A DNA stretch of 64,000 bases from Megalonaias nervosa. Lineage: Eukaryota; Mollusca; Bivalvia; Unionida; Unionidae. The first letter of the stretch is position 1, and each line of letters begins with the position of its first letter. This document shows positions 36,213-45,896 of this stretch, piece after piece. The translations under genes and the position numbers were made by a program. The notes under the pieces are model-generated. The model had not been told where the DNA came from and ran no database searches. It saw only the letters and a list, made by a program, of their open reading frames with translations. The stretch covers positions 1 through 64,000 of the forward strand of contig JAECUM010004326.1 of assembly GCA_016617855.1 (NCBI GenBank), given 5' to 3'.

Positions 36213-36429
36213 AAACTGTGAATGTCAACATGTATCAACAAAAGTGTGTTTACCATGTGGTCTAAAAATTGCCAAGTCTGAGAAAGTGTAAAAAAAATAA
36301 ACAAAATATTTACAAGATTAAAAAAAATAATATTTACCACCTGTGTAGGAATGAATATTAATCCAATAAATCCAAAATCCTGTATTGATGGTTCGAATTG
36401 AAAAAAAAATTGGCTTTGGACTCACAGGA

Positions 36430-36640
36430 GATGTCTGATATGATGTTGTACAGAAGTGAAGATTTAAAACTAGCAACACCTGGTGGTAACAAGGTGAGGT
36501 AATGCTCAACAGTTATTGCCATTTGTCTGTACGAGATAGAGAAGATGGATTTTCATCTTTTTGGTAGGGCTTGATTCAGGAGGTAACAGGCTTTATATCC
36601 TTAACATTAACAACCTTGGGGAATATATCTGAAGGAGATA
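36430..36640 (-). repeat. isolated DIRS terminal-repeat fragment
   Basis: The minus strand matches the DIRS terminal repeat: 'AAAGATGAAAATCCATCTTC' and 'GTTACCTCCTGAATCAAGCC' correspond to 3190-3290 and 23440-23620. No coding segment is attached. Confidence 0.6.
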
Positions 36641-36769
36641 CATGCAGTTTTGTTAATACCTGTCTGTACAAACAGCAATCCCTACAAATCATTATGACAA
36701 CTGACACACAGTTGAGATCTATGCAAGAAACTACATACATGTTTCACTCTGAGTCAATGGAAAGAATCA

Positions 36770-37002
36770 TTTTTGGTTTTTGTGGGTTTTGTGCCATTAT
36801 TCAGCACATGGCCAATATATTTCATAGAGGAAGAACCCAGGAAAACCTCAGAAAGAAACACCAACCCACGGAAAGCTACTGGCAAATTTTCTCACATATG
36901 CCAGTTGGCTGAGCTGAGACCTGAACCTACACAGACTGAGATGAGATGTCAGTGACCTGTAAATGCAAGCACGATAAACCACTTTTGGCCATCTTGGGCC
37001 CT
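36770..37002 (-). mobile_element. tRNA-derived SINE, copy 5
   Basis: The minus strand contains the SINE body (GAGAAAATTTGCCAGTAGCT, GTGGGTTGGTGTTTCTTTC) with a decayed tRNA-like head near 36950-37002. Older than copies 1 and 4. Confidence 0.75.
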
Positions 37003-37542
37003 CAGAATGAGTTTGATATGGCACCAAGATATGTAAAATCTGTTGGGGTGAGACGTATTCATAAGCCATATCTAACGAGATCTTTCCTCCAACTCAGAAC
37101 AAACATGATTGCATTTTTTGTACTTATTACACACCCCTTCTATCACACTTTCTCAATAGTTTTAGCTTAACAGTGGGAATGAAATTCAATATGAATTGGA
37201 ACTTATAAAAATTTGATTCAGTGCATCTAAGAATATCAACACAAGGACAAAGGAAAACACCAAAACACTACCAGTCTGTGTGTATGATATGAAAATACAG
37301 ACTGAACGTTTGTATCAACTGCAAACCAACCATGTCAAATTAAATGGGTATGTAATAAAAGCTCTGACTGAGACTCTAATTTTATTAGCAATACAAAAAC
37401 TGTAATCTATGAATATTAAGTACCAAGACAAAGACGGGATCTGCAACTCCTCTTTAACAGCCATGATTGCCGTATTCTAACATCATGGAAATTTAGAATT
37501 TGTTAATTATTAAAATAAAATTCAGAGTTTATGACTGAATAC

Positions 37543-37690
37543 CTGCACCAAGCATGACGGTGGGGTTGCTTGTGTTGGTACAGCTTGTTATGGCTGCAAT
37601 GACAACTGAGCCATGAGTTAGAGTGTACTCCTGGTCACCAAACACAAAAGACACCATCTTGGTCTGCTCATCTACAGGAACTGCAAAGCC
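37543..37690 (-). CDS. ACO1: cytosolic aconitase / IRP1, internal exon ([10 protein letters not shown] exon)
   Basis: On the minus strand, 49 codons plus one base begin [20 protein letters not shown] and continue through [20 protein letters not shown] to MLGA. The SCTNTSNP motif carries the first cysteine ligand of the [4Fe-4S] cluster (equivalent to human C437). The acceptor is GATTTCAG|GGC at 37692-37691 and the donor is GGTGCAG|GTATTC at 37542-37541. Phase 0 in and phase 1 out. It joins exactly to GFK of exon 61600-61728 upstream and to LLAKKA of exon 23958-24093 downstream. Confidence 0.97.
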
Positions 37691-38904
37691 CTGAAATCAA
37701 CAATCTGATGAAAGTCAACTCTTTGCCAAAATTAAGTGATGGGATTATTAGCGAACAAACTTTTCTTCACAAGTTACTTCCCAAGAAATTGTGTAAATAT
37801 GCACCAAAAAATATTTGAAGAAAATTATCTAAACAAGTATTGACAGATCTCCAAATTAAAATTGCTATGCAATAGTTTGATAGCTGAAGACATTGAAATT
37901 TAGTAGCAATGAAAATGAAGTAAGTTTGTATTATTAAGAACCTTATGAAATTTATCAGGAGCAGCATAAAATGGAGACACAAGACTCGGGTCTCCTACTG
38001 TGAATTTATTTAACAATTTTCATAGCTCTCCTAACCCAACAACAACAAAATAGAGATTTTTGTCAATAATTCATTAATTGTGAAAGGGGTTTCTATTGTT
38101 TTCTGAGATGGAGAACAGTTCATTAGGTTTTAAATTTGAGTTATATGCAGCTGCAGCAACCATAAAATCCACAAAAATGTACCCCACGAATAAATTCACA
38201 GCTCATGGTTTATTATTGCCTGGAAAGTGATTTAAAATTTCTAGTGCCTGTACCACATTTGGCTTGTTTTCTTGCAAGAAATCTACATTCAAGCTATTTT
38301 GCCAAAAAGATCTATATAATAACACTTATGATGATGTCTATTTAACATTTTCACCTTCTTCTGGTTGCTATTGGTACCTGCCCTCTTATTTTAGAAATAT
38401 GGGTCAAACAGAACATTATATTTTAAGCAATTGTGGCACCCTCAAAAACAGGCAAGCTAAGGGTTATAGTTAGACTTCTTGTATCTATACAACATTTTTT
38501 CTAGTATATCTATCCATGATTTAGCAAACATTTAACAATTCAAATATGTTGCTTTTTGACAGGGTTCATGTTATGTCAAACATGGATGTAATAAAGAGAA
38601 AATTGGTTTATTAGGCTCAAACTATGATAATAAAGTGCCCCAACACATGATTTTAAATTATGTAATTAAAATTACTGATGTCACAGAGTTCTGACATCTA
38701 TGCCAGAAACAGAAATGAAGAAAATCAAATCAATCTTGGCATCAACTTCAGCAAAGCAAAAAGCAATGCAAGATTAAGACAGGACAGTAATTACCTGTTA
38801 AAAATACTTTCTATTGGCCTCCACCCATACAACCACAACAAGATCTGCTAATTTATGTGCCTGACTATTACACTAGTCCTATAGCGCATCCCACAGTAAA
38901 ACCA
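37691..38904. other. ACO1 intron, no recognised feature
   Basis: Start of the 23.9-kb intron (in + coordinates) up to the Ngaro-like element. No exon or repeat recognised. Confidence 0.4.
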
Positions 38905-39496
38905 TATTTACACAATATTAAACTAGATGGAATGATGGACAGGTGGACCATAGGTGAAATCGCCAATTCACCCGACACTCATGTATCGATAGCTGGATCG
39001 ACTGACAGGTGAACTGCGTATATGATACATGTAGCATAAGAAGAACTAATAAGAAAGTAATATCAGCTCTTTAATAACACTATTTAGCATTATAAAATAG
39101 TACATAATTATACATCTTTGGCATTCCTTGGGTCTCACCCTCCACTGCATGAGGTTAATGTGCAAGATGGAATAGAAGCATGCAGTATTTATGAGGCGGA
39201 ATTGCCAGTATGACTGCTGTCAGGGCCGAATAGCCAACATGCACTACCTATGAGGCGGAATCGCAAGTATGCCTGAAGCACTATCTATGAGGCGGAATCG
39301 CCAGTATGACTGATGTCAGGGCCGAATGGCCAACATGCCCTATCTATGAGGCAGAATCGCCAGTATGACTGATGTCAAGGCAGAATTGCCGTTGTTTGAC
39401 TGACCTAACCATTAAGGCTGAATTGCCACTGTATTGAGGCAGAGTCGCCATAACTTGTTATGTCTGTAAGTCGAGTGGATTGGGGACAGAATGCCC
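38905..39496 (-). repeat. B2 split direct repeat
   Basis: Outer right repeat (minus orientation), 592 bp. It matches B1 (39900-40436) from TATTTACACAATAT to GGGGACAGAATGCCC. It is about 55 bp longer than B1 because it keeps one extra pair of hairpin units (about 39291-39346). It carries the 12-nt hairpin array described at 39195-39449. Confidence 0.92.
39195..39449. repeat. tandem 12-nt hairpin array in B2
   Basis: Nine units of pattern GGCN-GAAT-NGCC separated by spacers such as AGTATGACTG: 39195 GGCGGAATTGCC, 39224 GGCCGAATAGCC, 39254 GGCGGAATCGCA, 39291 GGCGGAATCGCC, 39320 GGCCGAATGGCC, 39350 GGCAGAATCGCC, 39379 GGCAGAATTGCC, 39416 GGCTGAATTGCC, 39438 GGCAGAGTCGCC. The GAAT loop is nearly constant. 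The loop-closing pair appears as G-C, C-G and A-T in different units. Confidence 0.85.
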
Positions 39497-39686
39497 GATG
39501 ATGCAATAGCGGCGAATACCACTTGTAGAAGATACGGCAAGAGTAGCCTGTTAGTATGAGGGGTCTGGTTGCCACCTCCAGAGACAGTGGAATCAGTAAG
39601 CAGAAGGGAGGTTAATCAAAAGACCTGAAGGTGAAGGGTGAGCCAAATGTAACAGAACTGCAGGCGGCAGTTGGGGTGGTGGAGGA

Positions 39687-39901
39687 TACGAAACAAACTG
39701 TCCACTCTCAACGCTGATCATTTGTAAAGTGAATGACCAGTGTCAGCTGCCTCAGCACAGCAGACCCTTGTCTCTGATTAGCTGATAGCCAATCCAACTA
39801 GTGCGCATGTCCACTGAACTGACTTTGAACTGACCCACATAACGGACCTTGACTGGAATCCATTCTTTGCGTAAACATCATTTAATTACATTAAACACCT
39901 A
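39687..39901 (-). repeat. A2 split direct repeat
   Basis: 215 bp, nearly identical to A1 (45897-46112): both contain 'GCTGCCTCAGCACAGCAGAC' and 'CATTTAATTACATTAAACAC'. Few substitutions (for example GTGCGCATGTCC versus GTGCGTGTGTCC) imply a moderately recent insertion. Confidence 0.93.
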
Positions 39902-40436
39902 TTTACACAATATAAAACTAGATGGAATGATGGACAGGTGGACCATAGGTGAAATCGCCAATTTACCCGACACTCATGTATTGATAGCTGGATTGACTGA
40001 CAGGTGAACTGCGTATATGATACATGTAGCATAAGAAGAACTAATAAGAAAGTAATATCAGCTCTTTAATAACACTATTTAGCATTATAAAATAGTACAT
40101 AATTATACATCTTTGGCATTCCTTGGGTCTCACCCTCCACTGCATGAGGTTAATGTGCAAGATGGAATAGAAGCATGCAGTATTTATGAGGCGGAATTGC
40201 CAGTATGACTGCTGTCAGGGGCGAATAGCCAACATGCACTACCTATGAGGCGGAATCGCCAGTATGCCTGAAGCATCATCTGTGAGGTGGAATTGCCAGT
40301 ATGACTGATGTCAAGGCAGAATTGCCAATATTTGACTGACTGACCTAACTGTTAAGGCAGAATTGCCGCTGTATTGAGGTAGAGTTGCCATAACCTGTTA
40401 TGTCTGTAAGTCGAGTGGATTGGGGACAGAATGCCC
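39900..40436 (-). repeat. B1 split direct repeat
   Basis: 537 bp copy of B2, abutting A2. Hairpin units at 40190, 40249, 40286, 40315, 40356 and 40378, with one unit near 40219 mutated. At 40356 the unit reads GGCAGAATTGCC (paired), where the B2 counterpart at 39416 reads GGCTGAATTGCC (unpaired). Confidence 0.92.
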
Positions 40437-41159
40437 AAACGACGCTGCATGCTGAGAATGGAACTGCAGTAGTATGCAGCGGAGAGCCCCAAGGAACAGA
40501 TATGTATGGACAAGAACAACCTGCAGTTCTGTTAAAAGAAGCACGAACTATAACACACAATATAAGCAATTAGGAAAATGAAACATGAATCATTGCCATA
40601 TTAAGACCCGTACAACTGTGAAACACCATATAACTGGATAACACTGTAAGGACCCGTGCCAAGGTGTTACTGTTCAGGGATCCCTGCCTGCAAACATTAT
40701 TATGGTGATAACAAGACTAAAATAACAGTAAATCTAGACTGTATTGGTAAGGTAACCAATGCTGTGATGCGAGAATCTGAAAGACAGTCATATATGAGGA
40801 AACAAACTATAAACATGTATGTTCAGCACTGCAATGTTCACGGCTTGTTCCCCATTAGGGGTCGATGTATAAATAAAGTAAAGTACAGGAGTGCAAATTA
40901 AGTTGGATGCACAAAAACGATTGCAGTGCAGTCAGTAAACAGATTGAACTAGAAACCTAATAGATACACCAACCACATAATGTAAACACGGGGTGCAGGC
41001 CCTACTGGTGCCTAAACGCCGCCCAATGCCAGTGAATCTGATGATCCTGTTACACATTGTGAACACACCGATGCGAAACACACCTCACAGGGCGCCTGAA
41101 TCTGATTGATCACACTACATAGAAAAACTGAAGAATTCCAAATGCAATGAAACACTTGG

Positions 41160-41325
41160 CACAATACACAGAATCTGCTTACTCCTTTCTCAGAAATAAC
41201 TCCATGTACAGAATCTGATGATCACATCCGAAAGAATACACTGACACACATCCTTTCTCAGAAATCAGTCCATGTAAAGAATCTGATGATCACATCCGAA
41301 AGAAAACACTGACACACACCAACTA
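41160..41325. repeat. ~79-bp tandem duplication near the element 3' end
   Basis: Two copies of a unit containing CCTTTCTCAGAAAT, TCCATGTA.AGAATCTGATG and ATCACATCCGAAAGAA (starting about 41185 and 41264), between the YR stop and B1. Possible regulatory or packaging repeat; function unknown. Confidence 0.8.
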
Positions 41326-41332
41326 ACGTATA

Positions 41333-42187
41333 TTAGCACATACACACTTCTATCAAATGCACTCTATCCAAGAAAACATGCAGACGAAACTGCTCATAAG
41401 GCAGCACTTGTCTATGAACGGGTAGATCCACACATGGCCTGCTGTGCATGAAAAATGGCATCACTTGAGGTCTGATGTAACGTAAATAAGAATCTGAAGT
41501 CCAACGGCCTAGTGTTTTAATAAGGTGGTCCTCGATCCCAGCATTAGCCGCGGTAGTGGCGGCCCCTATCCGAAAGGAGTGCCCATTGAATTTGTATTGT
41601 GGATAGCCTAGTACCTGCAGGAGCAGATGTAACTTCTCCACAAACACTGATCTAGAAAGTGGATTAATACCATCTGTAGTAAATAGCGGGTCAGAAGGCC
41701 TAAGACAGCCCACCCTGCCACGGAGCTCTAGATAGCCGTGCAAAGCCCTTAAGGGGCAAGTACAGTTATGCACTGCAAAAAGTTTGATCTGCACACCATA
41801 ATGGAATGGATCAGACTTTGATGCTCTCAACACTAAAGTCCCATTAGAATTATCACCAGCAATAATAAAGTCACTGATCCGCAAGTACTGCATATCCTTA
41901 GTTGCCATCGCCGTAAATTCGCCACAATGTAAAAAGTCAAAGAAAGCTAATGAAGATGCAGCAAGCAGCCTACCATCCACCCAGGGACCAAAGAAACCTT
42001 TCTGAAGCAAAGCACACATGCGCGCCAATATATCGAAGGTGATGGGTAACCTTGTGTTAGGGCCATTACTCTGTGATTTCTTCACACCCCGCAACACCAT
42101 CTGCAATCTTGGACAGCACGAATACAAAGGGCCATTGAGGGGGTGATATATGCCCTGTTTGACACAGAAATACTTCACACCACACAA
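41333..42187 (-). CDS. tyrosine recombinase of Ngaro-like element (C-terminal part)
   Basis: A phage-integrase-type tyrosine recombinase, which in this group is thought to insert the circular cDNA. The catalytic domain shows LAFFDFLHCGEFTA (about residues 80-93), a lysine in RASKSD (124), HSFRIGAATTAANAG (H203, R206) and LGRWTSDSYLRYIR (W229, nucleophile Y234). The first catalytic arginine, expected in FLRCGEF, is replaced by His (H87, codon CAT, one CpG transition from CGT), which should abolish strand cleavage. The N-terminal core-binding domain is in another frame at 42175-42444. A single-base indel near 42190 separates them, so the true start is not the ATG at 42187. Confidence 0.93.
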   Translation of the reverse strand: MCGVKYFCVKQGIYHPLNGPLYSCCPRLQMVLRGVKKSQSNGPNTRLPITFDILARMCALLQKGFFGPWVDGRLLAASSLAFFDFLHCGEFTAMATKDMQYLRISDFIIAGDNSNGTLVLRASKSDPFHYGVQIKLFAVHNCTCPLRALHGYLELRGRVGCLRPSDPLFTTDGINPLSRSVFVEKLHLLLQVLGYPQYKFNGHSFRIGAATTAANAGIEDHLIKTLGRWTSDSYLRYIRPQVMPFFMHSRPCVDLPVHRQVLPYEQFRLHVFLDRVHLIEVCMC

Positions 42188-42444
42188 ATATAGCTTGATA
42201 GATGCATATCAAATATGAATAATCTTGAAGCAATATGCCACAAAATCTTAGCCAAGGCATTCTCATCAATTGGTACTGAAGGTTGATCACACCTATCATC
42301 CCAGTGACCCGACATGACCAAAAAATGACTGAAGGCTTTCCAACCTGATAAATAGACTGATTGTGTCCGTGGACTATGTGCTGCTTGTAGTAAAAGGTCC
42401 ACAGTTTTGTTTAGTAGAGTATCAGTTCCTCTAAGACTGGGCAT
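42175..42444 (-). pseudogene. N-terminal (core-binding) part of the tyrosine recombinase
   Basis: 89 residues starting MPSLRGTDTLLNKTVDLLLQ, then SPRTQSVYLSGWKAFSHFL, the SAM-like DNA-binding helix region of YR enzymes. It runs in frame until HLSSYICVV and should continue as YLCGVKYF in the frame of 41333-42187. Its start overlaps the end of the RT/RNase H ORF by 34 nt in another frame. Confidence 0.82.
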
Positions 42445-43586
42445 GGGTGAGGAGTTTTCTCTGCAGCTGGAGCCAGATGCCAGAATTTGTCCATCTGAAA
42501 ACGAGAGAGAGCATCTGCAATGAGGCTATCTTTCCCTGGGACATATTCGGCTAGAATTTCGCAACAATATTGAGCTGATATCCATGTTAAACGCCTAAGC
42601 AATTTCATTATCATGGGAGACTTGGATCGACGTTTCCTAATTATCTCAACTGTACTGATATTGTCACAATGGAACAAAATTTGTTTTCTCTGCCACAAAT
42701 GGCCCCATATATGGGCTGAGACTACGATGGGGTAGATCTCCATCAGGGCCATAGACAACTTGTCTGTGCCTAGTATGTCTAAATTGTCCGGCCATGATCC
42801 TTGGAACCATCTGCCTTGGAAAAAACCGCCAAATCCGACAGTTGATGCTGCATCAGTAAAGAGCTCAAAATCCGTAGCAAGGGTAACATTGGAGTCCAAG
42901 AAGAAAGAAATTCCATTCCATTGCGCCATAAAGTCACTCCACATCCTTAGATCCAGTCTACATTCGCTACTTATTTTTACATGATGATTCAATTCAGTGA
43001 CAGTTGTTGACAAGAATATTAGATATGATGTTAAAGACCGACTTGGGGCGACCACACGACTTGCATAATGTAAATGGCCCAAAAGACTCAGTAATTCCCT
43101 CTTCGTGCAAGATTTCGTTTGCTGGAAAGCTTTGATCAGTGCAGCTAACCTGCTCAGCTTATCTTGTGGCAATCTAGCTTCCATTTTTTCTGAGTCTAGA
43201 ATTATACCCAAGTATTCCATGACTGGTGACGGTCCTAAAGTCTTGTGGGGAGCAAGTGGAATAGATAACCTATTGAAAATCAATGTAATTAATGCCATAG
43301 TTCTTTCCACTGGAAAATCAGGCTCATCAATGGACAAAAAATCATCCAGTAAATGCAAGAAATGTGATATACCATAATTATGTTGAGCTATCCACGAAAT
43401 CGCTTTGGACAGTGTATAAAAAATCTTAGGACTACTTCTACTACCAAATACTAACTTGGTGTAGAAATAATATTTGTTCCTCCACTTGACACCATACAGA
43501 GGCCACAATGATGAGAGTATGGGAATTAGCTTGAATGCATTGGTAATATCTGTCTTACACATATTAGCACCCATTCCTAACTGCAC
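42411..43586 (-). CDS. reverse transcriptase / RNase H of Ngaro-like element
   Basis: The RT palm begins just upstream (YVNIDDAI, in frame to about 43610) and shows CKTDITNAFKL (motif A), FGSRSSPKIFYT (motif B-like) and HLLDDFL (catalytic DD, about residues 81-82). The RNase H domain keeps all four acidic residues: LFTDAAS (D245), LMEIYPIV (E283), FHCDNIS (D308) and IADALSR (D358). Length and motifs are complete apart from the RT N-terminus, which lies in a different frame at 43613-44086. In these elements RT/RNase H makes cDNA from element RNA in cytoplasmic particles. Confidence 0.95.
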   Translation of the reverse strand: MQLGMGANMCKTDITNAFKLIPILSSLWPLYGVKWRNKYYFYTKLVFGSRSSPKIFYTLSKAISWIAQHNYGISHFLHLLDDFLSIDEPDFPVERTMALITLIFNRLSIPLAPHKTLGPSPVMEYLGIILDSEKMEARLPQDKLSRLAALIKAFQQTKSCTKRELLSLLGHLHYASRVVAPSRSLTSYLIFLSTTVTELNHHVKISSECRLDLRMWSDFMAQWNGISFFLDSNVTLATDFELFTDAASTVGFGGFFQGRWFQGSWPDNLDILGTDKLSMALMEIYPIVVSAHIWGHLWQRKQILFHCDNISTVEIIRKRRSKSPMIMKLLRRLTWISAQYCCEILAEYVPGKDSLIADALSRFQMDKFWHLAPAAEKTPHPCPVLEELILY

Positions 43587-43612
43587 CAGAATATGAATAG
43601 CATCATCTATGT

Positions 43613-44086
43613 TTACGTACGAAGAGAAAAATCATCTTTGCTGATTAAGGCATTGATACTTTCATGCTCAAGTGAACTGTGTGGTGCCAACAGATCTACT
43701 TTAAGTCTGTACTTGCCCGAAGATTTGCTTTGTACTACACCCAGGGGGCTAATCCGGAATATAGGAAATGGTGGACTTTCAAAGGGGCCTATGAGGTAGT
43801 TGTTGGAGAGCTCATACTCGAGCAATACATCAACCACATCGGGTTGTGATGTCGTTGATACCCAATTTTTACACTCAAATGAAGATGTAGGCTGATGAGA
43901 AAGTCCTGTATGAAAACCATAGCAGAGACCATTTATAAGATAGTCAACAAAGTCTTTATCAGGATGGTGTCGCAATTCTTCTTGGAGTCTAGTGATGTTG
44001 ATGGGTGTGGTTGCCTGAAATGTTTCTAATGCTATATCCTGATTTAGCCATTGAGGTTTCGAAGGTGGCAGCACCTGCTTTGCCAT
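43613..44086 (-). CDS. N-terminal RT segment of Ngaro-like element (frameshifted from the rest)
   Basis: 157 residues starting MAKQVLPPSKPQWLNQDIAL. They include the conserved entry to RT: ELSNNYLIGPFESPPF, then ISPLGVVQSKSSGKYRLKVD (family PLGVV.K...KYR...DLS.P). The frame ends at DDFSLRT, while the +/-1 frame continues SYVNIDDAIHILVQ into 42411-43586. A one-base deletion near 43612 is the simplest explanation. The ATG at 44086 lies 31 bp after the gag stop (44117), so RT is probably a separate ORF or needs reinitiation. Confidence 0.9.
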   Translation of the reverse strand: MAKQVLPPSKPQWLNQDIALETFQATTPINITRLQEELRHHPDKDFVDYLINGLCYGFHTGLSHQPTSSFECKNWVSTTSQPDVVDVLLEYELSNNYLIGPFESPPFPIFRISPLGVVQSKSSGKYRLKVDLLAPHSSLEHESINALISKDDFSLRT

Positions 44087-44116
44087 CAGGTTGCACTTGA
44101 GCTGCGGATGTGTTTT

Positions 44117-45589
44117 TTAGCAAGTCAAGCACACGTGCGAATTACTACAATTTGCTTGGAAACAGCCATTTGTTCCATTGAAATTATTACATATTTCTTT
44201 CCCTAAGTGTAATATCCTTCTCCAACCTTGTCTACCTACTGTAATCTGATTATTCACTGATGGACTTTGTCTTGGTTGACTAATTGCTGTCTGTGCAGTG
44301 AGGGGACAGAAGTCTGAATCGTGAGCAAAACTCCGGCAATGATGGCATGGAACAACTCTGTAAGCAGATAAGACATACGTTTGTAGCTTGGGATCGATTC
44401 TACTCCAATCTACTTTAATGTTCATGGAGCTGCAGTAAATGGCTGCTTTTCGTGCCAACTCTTTGTGGTACTCATAAAAAGCTGGGCTTCCTTTTGTTAG
44501 GGCATGCATTTTTATCATCTCTTTCTGATATAGATCCAATTCTTGAGTTCTGGAAGGGAAGGCATCACACATAATCGCCTTGTACCGACTAAACGCCAGT
44601 ATGAACTCGCTAATAGTCAAGTTCTTAGACAGCCTATGGTCGCAGACTTGTGTACTATTAGAAATTTGACCAGGAAACTTTTCCACCAACTTCATGCCCC
44701 ACTGACCTGACTGAATGGATGTTTGATCTTCAAATTCATGTGGCATTAGAAGTAAAGATAAATTCACGTATTTACGTGCAATAATCTCTTTCCGCAATTG
44801 TGAGCTGACGGGGTCAATATCCGGTAGGGTAGAAATAGGCACGCCATGGTCAGAAAACTCCTTGACAGCCGAAGCGATGCCAGACCTGGTTTCCGTGGCC
44901 GACATCACTGTTGCGAGGGTATGCGCCTGTGTCTCAGTACACGGATATGCCGTATTGTTGGACATATTTAACTGGGTTTGCATTTTTATCACAGCCGCTT
45001 GGAGAGATGATACTGCTTCCAATAGAACGGTATCCTTCTCAGGAACGTGGTGTATTAGTTGTTGTTGTTGTTGATAAATGTCTCCAGTGCTAGGAGCTCC
45101 CCTTACCGTGGGCACGAAACAAGGCATTCCTATTGCTCGCGGCTGTGCACTACGTTGACTGGTTCTCGAAGCTGAGCGTGGCGATGGATGGACTGAATTA
45201 GCTGCACATGAAGATTGCCAAAGACTTGTCGCTGGCTGGCTAGCAGAAATACCAAGCCCAGTCTCGTCTAGGTAAGAGGGCGATTCTGTGGGTACTGACG
45301 TCATCCCGAGCTGCTGCAAACCCTCCAGTGCGGGTGAGTCAGAATCCAGGGGCTTAACGGCTCGTGTTAGGCCGCCATCTTGAATTAGCTTCAAATTTTC
45401 TTCATAGATCTGCACAAGTTGAGCCTTCTTTAGAGAAGCTGGCACAATAATGTTAATTTCACGTATTTTTTGAAGAAGTTTCCCCACTGACCAATTTTTT
45501 GGCAACTGAGCATCCCATTGTTGTCTGTTTTTTTTTGCTCTTCGACCGCGGCACCCACGAGATGAGGAAAGCTGCTGCGATTTTTCCAT
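44117..45589 (-). CDS. Gag-like protein of Ngaro-like element (490 aa)
   Basis: Structural/RNA-binding ORF1 of the element. The N-terminus is basic (RGRRAKKNRQQW), followed by a SAP-like stretch (about residues 32-65: NWSVGKLLQKIREINIIVPA ... KKAQLVQIYEEN), which in other proteins binds DNA. A Ser/Pro/Gln-rich linker with a short QQQQQ run follows, then a conserved mid-domain (about 285-400). The C-terminus has a classical zinc knuckle CHHC....H....C (C415, C418, H423, C428) and a CCCH-like cluster (C467, C476, C481, H485). The ORF is intact. The ATG at 45589 opens MEKSQQLSSSRG, and no upstream in-frame methionine is favoured. Confidence 0.9.
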   Translation of the reverse strand: MEKSQQLSSSRGCRGRRAKKNRQQWDAQLPKNWSVGKLLQKIREINIIVPASLKKAQLVQIYEENLKLIQDGGLTRAVKPLDSDSPALEGLQQLGMTSVPTESPSYLDETGLGISASQPATSLWQSSCAANSVHPSPRSASRTSQRSAQPRAIGMPCFVPTVRGAPSTGDIYQQQQQLIHHVPEKDTVLLEAVSSLQAAVIKMQTQLNMSNNTAYPCTETQAHTLATVMSATETRSGIASAVKEFSDHGVPISTLPDIDPVSSQLRKEIIARKYVNLSLLLMPHEFEDQTSIQSGQWGMKLVEKFPGQISNSTQVCDHRLSKNLTISEFILAFSRYKAIMCDAFPSRTQELDLYQKEMIKMHALTKGSPAFYEYHKELARKAAIYCSSMNIKVDWSRIDPKLQTYVLSAYRVVPCHHCRSFAHDSDFCPLTAQTAISQPRQSPSVNNQITVGRQGWRRILHLGKEICNNFNGTNGCFQANCSNSHVCLTC

Positions 45590-45896
45590 GATATACCAAA
45601 GTCCTCAACTGCCCGCAGAAGAATAGGGTGATATACACACGGCAAACAGTTTTTCCAACTTAGCAATTGCTCAGCATAACAATAGGTTTTTGCAGCAGAA
45701 GATGCTACACGACATCCACTTTAACTACTGGCGAGTCGACAGTCGTTGTTGCACTGTAATCCCAATAAATCAAATTCTAGCGTCATGCCTAGAAATTCGA
45801 ACTAGATCAGCATATTTCCAGTATAGCTTATGATTGAGTCCTGAAAGAATGTCAAGTTCCAACAGCAAACAGTTCTTGAACCAAGAAGAGAATATA

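Noticed and set aside
39195..40400. Regularly spaced short repeats resembling a CRISPR array
   Set aside because: Eukaryotic context, spacers themselves repeat, and the units lie inside the split direct repeats of a retrotransposon.
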